Shown here piece after piece: positions 21,759-29,437 of a DNA stretch of 30,627 nt; position 1 is the stretch's first letter; every line of letters starts with the position of its first letter. Location of the stretch: the NCBI GenBank assembly GCA_033720695.1, contig JAWWCA010000007.1:1-30627 (forward strand). The letters are read 5' to 3'. This DNA is from DATGQT01 sp033720695. Lineage in GTDB: Bacteria; Bacteroidota; Rhodothermia; Rhodothermales; Rubricoccaceae. The notes beneath the pieces were generated by a model that was not told the DNA's origin, ran no database searches, and was given only the letters and a program-made list of their open reading frames with translations. The translations under genes were made by a program, and so were the position numbers.

Positions 21759-24290
21759 ATGTCGTTCGTCCCCTCCCTCGCGTGGCGCGACAGCCGGAAG
21801 GCACGGCGGCGGCTGTTCCTCTACGTCGCCGCGATGGCCCTCGGCGTGGCGGCGCTCGTGGCCGTGCGCTCGTTCGGGGCCAACCTCCAGACGGCGCTCG
21901 ACGAGCAGGCGCGCGCCGTCTTCGGCGCCGACCACCAGGTCTGGAACTGGGGCCGCTTCACCGAGAGCAACGAGGCGCTCGTGGACTCCGTCGCGGCGGC
22001 CTACGGCGCCGAGGTGGCCCGCGAGGTGACCGCGAGCTCAATGGCGCTCTTCCCCGAGAGCGGCGGGACGCGGCTCGTCCAGCTCCGCGCCCTCCGCGGC
22101 GGCTTCCCCTTCTACGGCGAGATCCGGACGACGCCCGACTCCGCCGCCGGCGTCTACCAGGCCCGCGGCGAGGCCCTCGCCGGCGCCTCCCGCCTCCGCC
22201 AGTACGACGCCGCCGGCGGCGACTCCATCCGCATCGGCACGCGGACCTACCGCATCGCCGGCCGGCTCGACGGCATCACCGGCCAGACCGACGTCGAGGC
22301 GCTCGTCGGGCCCCGCGTCTACCTCCCCCTCGACGACCTCGACCCCCAGCTCCTCGGCTTCGGCGCCCGCTACACGACCGGCGCGTACTTCCGCCTCCCG
22401 GACGCCGTCGAGCCCGACTCCGTGCTCGCCGAGATCCGCCCTCGCCTCGCGGCCATGGACCTCCGCGGCACGACCGTCACCGGCCTCGAAGGCGACTGGA
22501 GCGACGCCCTCGGCGACCTCACGCGGTTCCTCGAGCTCGTGGGGTTCGTGGCGCTCCTCCTCGGCGGGCTGGGCGTGGCGAGCGCCATCAGCGTGTACGT
22601 CCGCCAGAAGGCCGAGACCGTCGCCACGCTCCGCTGCCTGGGCGCGACGGCCGGCCAGACGCTCCGCATCTATACCCTTCAAGCCGCCGCGATGGGGCTC
22701 CTCGGCGCCGCGGCGGGCGCGGCCCTCGGCGTCCTCGTGCAGCAGGCGCTGCCGCGCGTGCTCGGACCGTTCCTCCCCGTCGAGGTCGAGACCCCGTTCG
22801 TGTGGGAGCCCGTCCTCGTGGGCGTGGGCGTGGGCGTGACCGTCGCGCTCCTGTTCGCGCTCCTCCCGCTCCTCCGCGTCCGCCGCATCCCGCCCCTCCG
22901 CGCCATCCGCGCCGACGCCCGCGCCGCCGGCGTCGACGTGTGGCCGTGGCTCCTGGGCGGGGTCCTGCTCGTCGGGATCGGGCTGTTCGCGCGGGCGCAG
23001 ACCGGCGTCGAGGCGGCGGTGTGGGGCTTCCCGCTCGGCGTGCTCGTCGCCTTCGGCGTCCTCGCAGCCACGGCGAAGGCGGTCCAGCGGCTGGTCCGCC
23101 TGCTCCTCCCCCGCCGGGCGCCCTACCCCGCGCGGCAGGGGCTCGCCAACCTCTACCGGCCGGGCAACCAGACGCTCGTCCTCCTCCTCACCCTCGGCCT
23201 CGGCACGTTCCTCCTCACCACGCTCGGGCTCGTCGAGCGGACGCTCCTCGCACCCATCGCGCTCCCGGCCGAGGAGGGCGCCCGCCCCGACCTCGTCCTC
23301 TTCGACATCCAGGCCGACCAGCGGGAGGACGTCCGGGCGCTCGTCCGCGAGCAGGGGCTGGCCGTTCTGGACGAGGCCCCGATCGTGCCCATGCGCCTGA
23401 CGGCCATCAACGGCCGCTCGACCGAGGCCATCCGCCGGGACACCACGGCCCCGCAGCCGACGTGGGCGCTCACGCGGCAGTACCGCTCCACCTACCGAGA
23501 CCGGACCGTCGAGACGGAGGAGGTCGTCGCCGGCACGTTCGTGGGAGGCGTCGCCCCAGGCGCCGACGTCGTCCCGGTCTCGGTCGAGTTCGACCTCGCC
23601 AACGACCTCGCCGTCGGGCTGGGCGACCGGCTGACGTGGGAGGTCAGCGGCCGGACGATTGAGAGCGAGGTGGCGAGCCTGCGGCGGGTGGACTGGGCGC
23701 GCGTCCAGCCCAACTTCTTCGTCGTCTTCCCCGAGGGGCCGCTCGACGGCGCGCCGCAATCGGGCATCCTGATCACGCGGGCGGGGAGCCCCGAGCGCTC
23801 GGCCGCGCTCCAGCGCGCCGCCGTCGAGCAGTTCCCGAACGTCTCGGCCGTGGACGTCGGCCTCGTCCTCGGCCTCGTCGAAGGCATCCTCGACCGCGTC
23901 GCGTTCGTGCTCCAGTTCATGGCGCTGTTCTCCGTCGGGACGGGGCTCGTCGTGCTGGCCGGGGCGGTGCGGATCGCGCGGCTGCAACGGATCGAGGAGG
24001 GCGTGCTCCTCCGGACGATCGGGGCGAGCCGGGCGCAGGTCCGCCGCATCCTCGTCGCGGAGTACCTGTTCCTCGGCGTGCTCGCGGCGCTCACCGGCAT
24101 CGGGCTCGCCGCGGCGGCCGGGTGGACCCTCGCCCTGTTCGTGTTCCAGGCCCCGTTCGTGGTGGCCTGGGATTGGATCCTGGCCGCGCTCGTCGTCGTG
24201 CCCGCGCTCACGATCGGCGTCGGCCTCGCGGGCAGCCGCGGGCTCCTCGCCCGGCCGCCGCTCGACGTCCTCCGCGCCGAGGTGGGCTGA
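21759..24290 (+). CDS. FtsX-like ABC permease, YbbP type
   Basis: This 843-residue membrane protein carries two FtsX-type modules. After a first helix (RLFLYVAAMALGVAALVAVR) comes a large periplasmic domain (about 45-255). The first FtsX core contains VGFVALLLGGLGVASAISVY and KAETVATLRCLGATAGQTLR. Several more helices and a second periplasmic domain (about 495-700) follow. The last FtsX core contains EEGVLLRTIGASRAQVRRIL and VAEYLFLGVLAALTGIGLAA, and the protein ends RPPLDVLRAEVG. Length and order match YbbP, the partner of YbbA. ATG at 21759 is four bases after the ATPase stop, so the genes are translationally coupled. It converges on the GH97 gene with only three bases between the stops. 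Confidence 0.94.
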   Translation: MSFVPSLAWRDSRKARRRLFLYVAAMALGVAALVAVRSFGANLQTALDEQARAVFGADHQVWNWGRFTESNEALVDSVAAAYGAEVAREVTASSMALFPESGGTRLVQLRALRGGFPFYGEIRTTPDSAAGVYQARGEALAGASRLRQYDAAGGDSIRIGTRTYRIAGRLDGITGQTDVEALVGPRVYLPLDDLDPQLLGFGARYTTGAYFRLPDAVEPDSVLAEIRPRLAAMDLRGTTVTGLEGDWSDALGDLTRFLELVGFVALLLGGLGVASAISVYVRQKAETVATLRCLGATAGQTLRIYTLQAAAMGLLGAAAGAALGVLVQQALPRVLGPFLPVEVETPFVWEPVLVGVGVGVTVALLFALLPLLRVRRIPPLRAIRADARAAGVDVWPWLLGGVLLVGIGLFARAQTGVEAAVWGFPLGVLVAFGVLAATAKAVQRLVRLLLPRRAPYPARQGLANLYRPGNQTLVLLLTLGLGTFLLTTLGLVERTLLAPIALPAEEGARPDLVLFDIQADQREDVRALVREQGLAVLDEAPIVPMRLTAINGRSTEAIRRDTTAPQPTWALTRQYRSTYRDRTVETEEVVAGTFVGGVAPGADVVPVSVEFDLANDLAVGLGDRLTWEVSGRTIESEVASLRRVDWARVQPNFFVVFPEGPLDGAPQSGILITRAGSPERSAALQRAAVEQFPNVSAVDVGLVLGLVEGILDRVAFVLQFMALFSVGTGLVVLAGAVRIARLQRIEEGVLLRTIGASRAQVRRILVAEYLFLGVLAALTGIGLAAAAGWTLALFVFQAPFVVAWDWILAALVVVPALTIGVGLAGSRGLLARPPLDVLRAEVG

Positions 24291-24293
24291 GCG

Positions 24294-26417
24294 CTACGGC
24301 ACGAGACGCGGCATCGCGGCCTCCTCGTCGGCGGAGGCGGCACGGAAGCGGGCGGCGAGGCCGCCGCCGGGCGCGAGCCGGAGGGGCAGCACCGTCGCCG
24401 CGTCCACCAGCCCCTCGTCGAGGGTGAGGGCCTCCGGGTTCGTCTCCCAGTGGGCGTCGTCGGCGTCGCGGTAGACCTCGGCAACGTAGCGGCGGCCACC
24501 GTGTAGGAAGTCGAGCGGGACGGAGAGCGTGCGTCCCTCCTCGTCGGTGACGGCGCCGAGGTACCAGTCCTCCGACCCCCGGTCCTTCCGCGCCATCACG
24601 ATGACGTCGCCGATGGCGCCGTGGAGGACGCGGGAGTCGGCCCAGTCCACCGGCACGTCTTCGATGAACCGGAGCGCATCGGGGCGGGCTTCGTAGTGCT
24701 CGGGGAGGTCGGCCGCCATCTGCAGCGGGCTGTACAGCGCGACGTAGAGGGCGAGCTGCTTGGCGAGCGTGGAGTTGACGCGGTTGGCCGGCTTGCGCGG
24801 GAGCGTGAGGTCGACGATGCCCGGCGTGAAGTCGAAGGGCCCGGCGAGGAGGCGCGTGAACGGGAGGACGGTCTCGTGCTCGGGCGGGTTGCCGCCGTCG
24901 CGGCTCCAGGCGTTGTACTCCATGCCCCGGGCGCCCTCCCGCGTCATCAGGTTGGGCCACGTCCGCCGGAGCCCGGTGTCCTTGATCGGCTCGTGGATGT
25001 TGACCATGATCCCGTGGCGGGCCGCCGTCTCGACGACGCGCTGGTGGTGGCGGACCATGTACTGCCCGTGGTGCCACTCCCGCGTCGAGTCGCCCTCGGG
25101 CGTGACGCGCTGGACGCCCTGCTCCCACTCGACGTAGCCCGTCTTGACGGCGCGCACGCCGAGGCGGGCGTACAGCGCCATCGCCGCGTCGAGCTGCGCC
25201 TCGTAGGTCGGGACGTCGCCGCCGGTCTCGTGGTGGCCGATGAGCCGGACGCCCCGCGCTCGCGCGTAGCGCGCCACCGCCTCCAGGTCGAAGTCGGGGT
25301 ACGGCTCGGTGAACGAGAAGTCGGAGTTGAGGCCGATCCAGTTGCGGTCCCACCCCCGGTTCCAGCCCTCGACGAGGACGCCGCCGAAGCCGTGGTCGGC
25401 CGCGAAGTCGATGTAGCGCTCCGCCTCCTCGGTGGTCGCACCGTGGCGGTCGCCGCTGTGCCACGTCTTCTGGTCGATGTGCATGGCCCACCAGATGCCG
25501 ACGTATTTCTGAGGCTCGATCCAGGATGGGTCCTCGATGCGCGAGGGCTCGTTGAGGTTGAGCACGAGGTCGCTTTCGGCGAGGGCGCCCGGCGTCTCGC
25601 CGACGAGGAGCACGCGCCACGGCGAGACGAACGGGGCCGTCGCGTACACCTTCGCCCCGTCCGACCACGGCACGAGGTCGCAGTGGACGGAGGCCGCGTC
25701 GTCCACGACGAGCGTCATCGAGGCGTAGTCCACGAGCGCCGCCTCGTGGATGGCGGCGTAGAGACCGGACTCGGGGAAGCGGAGCGTGAGCGGGGTGTGG
25801 ACCGCCTGCGCCGGTCGGTAGGGATGCGGCTGCGAGGGGGTGTCCACGTTCACGTCAGCCTGGAAGCGGCCGGCCTCGGCGAGGGGCGTGTGGCGGTAGA
25901 GGTACTCGTAGCGCTCGCGCTGGTAGGCCGGGATCCACCACGCCTCCGGCGCCTCGGCGAACCGAAACGCGGTCCTCTCGTCGGTGATCACGGCGTCGGC
26001 GAGGGCGGGCTGCTCGGGCCACTCATAGCGGAACCCGAGGCCGTCGTCGAAGACGCGGACGACGAGGTCTATCCGCGCCCCGTCGGCGTCCGCGAAAGCC
26101 ACGCGCCCCTCGTTGTGGTGGTCCCGCACGAACTGCCGCTCGCCCCACACGGTCTCCCACGTCGTGTCGCGCGTGGCCGTCGCGGTGCCCAGCACCCGGA
26201 GGCCCGTGTCGAAGCGGGGGCCCTCCCGGAAGACGACGCCCAGCCGGGAGGGCAGGACGAGGTCGCGACCGCCGCGCCTGACGCGGTACAGGGGAGCGCC
26301 CTCGTCGTCGAGGTCGAGCGCGACGACGAGCGCGCCGCCGGGCGAGGCGACGGTGAGGGTCTGAGCGTACAGAGGGGCCACGAACAGGAGCGGGAGGAGG
26401 ACGGCGAGGCGGCGCAT
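24294..26417 (-). CDS. Glycoside hydrolase family 97 (SusB-like alpha-glucosidase)
   Basis: This 707-residue protein is exported by the signal peptide MRRLAVLLPLLFVAPLYA and probably acts in the periplasm on alpha-glucosides. It has the GH97 layout: an N-terminal beta-sandwich (about 20-290), a TIM barrel opened by YVGIWWAMHIDQKTWHSG and GFGGVLVEGWNRGWD, and a C-terminal beta domain. Candidate catalytic or calcium-binding glutamates are Glu397 (GHHETGG), Glu476 (NIHEPIK), Glu494 and Glu500 (REGARGMEYN). The 18- and 6-residue spacing of the last three equals that of Glu508, Glu526 and Glu532 in B. thetaiotaomicron SusB, as I remember it. Gly427 (VKTGY) stands where retaining members have KVDF, which points to the inverting group. 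No SusC/SusD partner is nearby. A TACCTTCT element precedes it. Confidence 0.92.
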   Translation of the reverse strand: MRRLAVLLPLLFVAPLYAQTLTVASPGGALVVALDLDDEGAPLYRVRRGGRDLVLPSRLGVVFREGPRFDTGLRVLGTATATRDTTWETVWGERQFVRDHHNEGRVAFADADGARIDLVVRVFDDGLGFRYEWPEQPALADAVITDERTAFRFAEAPEAWWIPAYQRERYEYLYRHTPLAEAGRFQADVNVDTPSQPHPYRPAQAVHTPLTLRFPESGLYAAIHEAALVDYASMTLVVDDAASVHCDLVPWSDGAKVYATAPFVSPWRVLLVGETPGALAESDLVLNLNEPSRIEDPSWIEPQKYVGIWWAMHIDQKTWHSGDRHGATTEEAERYIDFAADHGFGGVLVEGWNRGWDRNWIGLNSDFSFTEPYPDFDLEAVARYARARGVRLIGHHETGGDVPTYEAQLDAAMALYARLGVRAVKTGYVEWEQGVQRVTPEGDSTREWHHGQYMVRHHQRVVETAARHGIMVNIHEPIKDTGLRRTWPNLMTREGARGMEYNAWSRDGGNPPEHETVLPFTRLLAGPFDFTPGIVDLTLPRKPANRVNSTLAKQLALYVALYSPLQMAADLPEHYEARPDALRFIEDVPVDWADSRVLHGAIGDVIVMARKDRGSEDWYLGAVTDEEGRTLSVPLDFLHGGRRYVAEVYRDADDAHWETNPEALTLDEGLVDAATVLPLRLAPGGGLAARFRAASADEEAAMPRLVP

Positions 26418-26439
26418 CGGCGGGCGGAGGAACGGGACG

Positions 26440-26447
26440 AGAAGGTA
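26440..26447 (-). promoter_or_regulatory. Putative -7 element TACCTTCT upstream of the GH97 gene
   Basis: On the minus strand TACCTTCT lies 22 bases before the GH97 ATG and belongs to the TAYCTT set seen at several starts in this window. No -33 partner was recognised. Confidence 0.4.
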
Positions 26448-26507
26448 GCGCTGCGGCCGGTCGCTCTCCGGTCCCGCGCCGCGCCCGGATGGGGCGGAGC
26501 CGGCCGG

Positions 26508-27017
26508 TCAGGTCGCGTAGAAGTCCTCTGGACGGGCGAGGGGACCGAGCCGATCGGAGGCGCCGGGATCGACCCGGACGCGGCCCGCCATCGCCTGCCG
26601 CCCGAGCAGCATCGGGAAGCGCATCGCGCGGCGGTCGGCGAGCGTGATCTCGATGGGCCACGAGGGCGCGTCGACGCGGAGACCCAGTCGCAGCGCCGTC
26701 TCGACAACGAGGCGCCCTTCGGCGTGCCCGCTCGACGACACCACCTCCCGCTCGTCCACGACCGGCGCCTCGCCCACGACCACGATCTGCCGCCGCTCCC
26801 GATGGAACGGCGTGACGTGGAGGCGCACCCACGGCGCCCCTCCACGCGAGAACCGCTCGACCGTCGTGGCGTGGAGCGACGAGGTGGCGGCCCCGGTGTC
26901 CACCTTGCACCGGATGGCGGGCAGCCCGAGCTCGGGCAGGGCCACCCACTCGCACCAGCCGACGACGATCGGCTCATCGGAGGATCGAGTCCTGGGTTCA
27001 TCGGTGCGCACGCCCAC
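26508..27017 (-). CDS. RimB-family retropepsin-like protease (PF05618-type)
   Basis: The product has about 169 residues and a single domain. It starts its fold with VVGWCEWVALPELGLPAIRC, and the retropepsin-like active-site loop is KVDTGAATSSLHA, with Asp in DTGA as the likely catalytic residue. The C-terminal block RRAMRFPMLLGRQAMAGRV matches the second conserved motif of the family. The family was first annotated as ATP-dependent zinc protease; the RimB member removes glutamates added by RimK. No rimK ligase gene is adjacent here, so the substrate is unknown. GTG at 27017 or 27011 are both possible starts. The gene follows pyrB by 24 bases and is likely on the same transcript. Confidence 0.85.
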   Translation of the reverse strand: MGVRTDEPRTRSSDEPIVVGWCEWVALPELGLPAIRCKVDTGAATSSLHATTVERFSRGGAPWVRLHVTPFHRERRQIVVVGEAPVVDEREVVSSSGHAEGRLVVETALRLGLRVDAPSWPIEITLADRRAMRFPMLLGRQAMAGRVRVDPGASDRLGPLARPEDFYAT

Positions 27018-27041
27018 CCCTCCGAGGGTTCGGTCCCCCGG

Positions 27042-28061
27042 TCATTCGATCGACGACCCTCCCGAGAGGAGGTAGAGCACGGCCATCCGCACGGCCACGC
27101 CGTTCGTGACCTGGTCGAGGATGACGGCCCGCTCGTGGTCCACCACCTCGCTCGCCAGCTCGACGCCGCGGTTGACGGGGCCGGGGTGCATGATCCGGAG
27201 GTCGGGGTGGCGGTCGAGGTGGTCGAGCGTGATGCCGAAGCGGTCGTGGTACTCCCGGAGGCTCGGGAAGAGGTTCGCCTTCGCCCCTTCGAGGCGTTCG
27301 AGCTGGATGCGGAGGGCCATCGCCACGTCGCAGCCGTCGAGCGCCTCGTCGAGCCGGTCGGTCACGCGGACGCCCAGGCCCTCGACGCCGACCGGCATCA
27401 TGGTGCGGGGCCCGCACAGCGTGACCTCGGCCCCGAGCGCCCGGAGCCCGTGGATGTTCGAGCGGGCCACGCGGCTGTGGGCGACGTCGCCGAGGATGGA
27501 GACCTGGAGGCCGGAGAAGTCAAACGCCGGGAGGCCGGGGCGGCCGGGGAGGTCGAGCTCCGACATCGTCAGGAGGTCGAGGAGCGCCTGCGTGGGGTGC
27601 TCGTGCGCCCCGTCCCCCGCGTTGATGACGACGCCCTCGATCCACCGCGTCAGCGCGTGGGGCGCCCCCGGCGAGCCGTGGCGGATCACGACCACGTCGG
27701 TCTTCATCGCCTCGATGTTGCGGGCGGTGTCCTTCAACGTCTCCCCCTTCGAGACCGACGAGCCGGAGGCGGAGAAGTTGACGACGTCGGCGGAGAGCCG
27801 CTTCTCGGCAAGCTCGAACGAGATCCGCGTCCGCGTGCTCGCCTCGAAGAAGAGGTTGACGACGGTGACGCCCCGGAGCGAGGGCACGCGCTTGATCCGC
27901 CGCGCCAGCACGCCCCGCATCTCGCGCGCGGTCGAGAGGATGAGGCGGATCTCGTCGGCGCCGTAGTCGGCGAGGCCGAGGAGGTGGCGGTGGCGGAGCT
28001 CGGGGAGGGGCGGGGGATCGAGAACGTCGTCAGGCATGGAGGGGGGGCGGCCGTCGTCCAT
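27042..28061 (-). CDS. pyrB: Aspartate carbamoyltransferase catalytic subunit
   Basis: It condenses carbamoyl phosphate with aspartate in pyrimidine synthesis. The carbamoyl-phosphate loop is FFEASTRTRISFELAEKRL, the 80s-type loop is SSVSKGETLKDTARNIEAM, and the substrate blocks are GAHEHPTQALLDL, LGDVAHSRVARSN and MHPGPVNRGVELAS. ATG at 28061, two bases after the pyrR stop, gives 339 residues. ATG at 28037 gives 331. Either leaves a proline-rich N-terminal extension of about 12-20 residues before the conserved HLLGLADYGADEIRLIL. No pyrI regulatory gene is present. Coupling to pyrR is tight, so the pair forms one unit. Confidence 0.96.
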   Translation of the reverse strand: MDDGRPPSMPDDVLDPPPLPELRHRHLLGLADYGADEIRLILSTAREMRGVLARRIKRVPSLRGVTVVNLFFEASTRTRISFELAEKRLSADVVNFSASGSSVSKGETLKDTARNIEAMKTDVVVIRHGSPGAPHALTRWIEGVVINAGDGAHEHPTQALLDLLTMSELDLPGRPGLPAFDFSGLQVSILGDVAHSRVARSNIHGLRALGAEVTLCGPRTMMPVGVEGLGVRVTDRLDEALDGCDVAMALRIQLERLEGAKANLFPSLREYHDRFGITLDHLDRHPDLRIMHPGPVNRGVELASEVVDHERAVILDQVTNGVAVRMAVLYLLSGGSSIE

Positions 28062-28063
28062 CG

Positions 28064-28645
28064 TCAGCCCTCCGCCGCCCGCTCGACGAGCCACACCCCG
28101 TCCTCGCCGTCGGACTCGGCAAGCCGGACGCGGACCTCCTCGCCGGGCGTCGTCGGGACCGTCCGGCCGACGAAGTCGGGGCAGACGGGGAGCTCGCGGA
28201 GGCCGCGGTCCACGAAGGCGAGGAAGCGGACGGAGGCGGGGCGGCCGAGGTCCATCACGGCGTCGAGCGCGGCGCGCGTGGTGCGCCCGGTGTAGACGAC
28301 GTCGTCGACGAGGACGAGGCGGCGGTCGTAGACGTCGAACGGGATGTCGGTGGGCTGGACAACGGGCTGGCGGAGGCGCTCGCGGAAGTCGTCGCGGTAG
28401 AGCGTGGCGTCGAGGACGCCGAAGGGGAGGCGGAGCCCCTCGAACGCCTCGATCTTGTCGCGGAGGCGGCGGGCGAGGTGAACCCCGCGCGTCTGCATCC
28501 CGACGAGCGCGAGCCGCTCGGCCGGCTCGGCCTCGTCGTCGAGGTGCTCGACGATCTGCCGGGCAAGGCGGGCGAGCGTGCGGTCCACATCGGCCGCGTC
28601 CATGAGCCGCGCCTTGACGGCGTCGGTGGGAGGGAGCGGGGGCAT
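28064..28645 (-). CDS. pyrR: Bifunctional PyrR: pyr operon regulator / uracil phosphoribosyltransferase
   Basis: PyrR proteins bind pyr mRNA when UMP is high and also have weak uracil phosphoribosyltransferase activity. The 193-residue product has the type I PRTase fold: LALVGMQTRGVHLARRLRD (the family's GI.TRG block), FGVLDATLYRDDF, and the PRPP-binding loop LVLVDDVVYTGRTTRAALDA. The C-terminal LVDRGHRELP-like block appears as AFVDRGLRELPVCPDFVG. It is immediately upstream of pyrB. I see no PyrR anti-antiterminator-like sequence (UCCAGAGAGG type) in the upstream bases, and the promoter-like motif at 28650-28657 would leave no leader at all. RNA-based control at this site is therefore doubtful. 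Confidence 0.94.
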   Translation of the reverse strand: MPPLPPTDAVKARLMDAADVDRTLARLARQIVEHLDDEAEPAERLALVGMQTRGVHLARRLRDKIEAFEGLRLPFGVLDATLYRDDFRERLRQPVVQPTDIPFDVYDRRLVLVDDVVYTGRTTRAALDAVMDLGRPASVRFLAFVDRGLRELPVCPDFVGRTVPTTPGEEVRVRLAESDGEDGVWLVERAAEG

Positions 28646-28649
28646 GGCG

Positions 28650-28657
28650 CGAAGTTA
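28650..28657 (-). promoter_or_regulatory. Putative -7 element TAACTTCG, apparently leaderless pyrR start
   Basis: On the minus strand TAACTTCG resembles TAnnTTTG and lies only four bases before the pyrR ATG at 28645. The spacing is like that at 10806-10819. If real, the pyrR-pyrB mRNA starts at or next to the AUG. Confidence 0.38.
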
Positions 28658-28750
28658 CGTGCGGGGACGCGCGCCGCGGTGGATCCCGGAAGGAGGCGCG
28701 GCGATCCCAGGTCGCGTCCTCCCCATCCTCCCCCGTCCGCCCTCCCTCCC

Positions 28751-29296
28751 CTACCAGACCCAGCGCGGGACGGCCAGCATGAGGGCCCAGATGGGAAAAG
28801 CGCAGGCGTAGAGGAGCCCCGCGATGAGGGGCGTGTGCTCGAGGAGGCCGAGCATCGCGAGCATGTTGTACCAGTCGTGCGCCTCCGGCCCGAGGCCGCC
28901 GATGAGCGGGAGCGCGCGGGCCTGGGCGTCGGCGGCGTAGACGCTCACGTCCACGAAGTTCTGGCCCAGCCACAGCAGGCTGACCTGGAGCCCCACCTTG
29001 AGGTCGTTCGAGACGCAGTACCACACGAAGATGCACGGGAAGACGAGCTGCCAGATCGTCCCCCCGGCGAACATCATGAACGTCCCGAAGAAGCGGAAGA
29101 AGAAGTGGCCCGCCTCGTGCGGGAGGAGGTTCACGCTGTGGGCGATGAACCGGAGCCAACCGAAGGCGCCCTCCACGTCGTAGTCCGCCACGGCGAAGAC
29201 GAAGCAGCACGGGAGGAGGACGAGCGAGGAGAGGTAGGGCCGGAGCCGGTCGGGGAGGCGCTCGGACGTCGTCACGGCCACGATATCGGCGGTCAC
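28751..29296 (-). CDS. Small membrane protein with HExxH, possible M50-like metallopeptidase
   Basis: GTG at 29296 gives 181 residues with about four or five hydrophobic segments. FIAHSVNLLPHEAGHFFFRF contains HEAGH, a zinc-binding HExxH within a membrane segment, as in site-2 proteases (M50). Next is FGTFMMFAGGTIWQLVFPCI, whose Gly-rich turn is common in M50-like proteins. The classical LDG motif with the third zinc ligand is not evident; acidic candidates lie in the GPEAHDWYN region and in GLLEHTP. It might therefore be a peptidase or a family that kept only the fold. It is 105 bases upstream of pyrR on the same strand. The frame is open far upstream (to 30388) across the next gene; that part is a shadow. 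Confidence 0.68.
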   Translation of the reverse strand: MTADIVAVTTSERLPDRLRPYLSSLVLLPCCFVFAVADYDVEGAFGWLRFIAHSVNLLPHEAGHFFFRFFGTFMMFAGGTIWQLVFPCIFVWYCVSNDLKVGLQVSLLWLGQNFVDVSVYAADAQARALPLIGGLGPEAHDWYNMLAMLGLLEHTPLIAGLLYACAFPIWALMLAVPRWVW

Positions 29297-29394
29297 GGAA
29301 TCTCTTTGAAGCGGAGGCGGGACGGGCGTTAGTTTCCGCCGGCTCCGCCGCGTAGGATAACAGGGGCGTAACCCTACCCGCCCCGACCCTCTCC

Positions 29395-29402
29395 TACCTT
29401 CG
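29395..29402 (+). promoter_or_regulatory. Putative -7 element TACCTTCG
   Basis: TACCTTCG lies 35 bases before the ATG at 29438, the same distance as the TACCTTTT element before the LVIVD gene at 17406. It is part of the TAYCTT set in this window. A -33 TTG was not found. Confidence 0.4.
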
Positions 29403-29437
29403 GCGCCCCTCCTTCCCTCCAACCCTTCCCCTTTCCC

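Noticed and set aside
24621..28295. Open frame of 1224 codons on the plus strand opposite GH97, the RimB-like gene and pyrB
   Set aside because: Antisense shadow; it crosses several gene boundaries and shows no domain.
28665..28719. Possible structured leader upstream of pyrR (GGACGCG/CGCGTCC ends with inner GGATC/GATCC)
   Set aside because: The stems are short and interrupted, there is no T tract or PyrR-binding-loop motif, and a promoter-like element downstream would exclude it from the mRNA.
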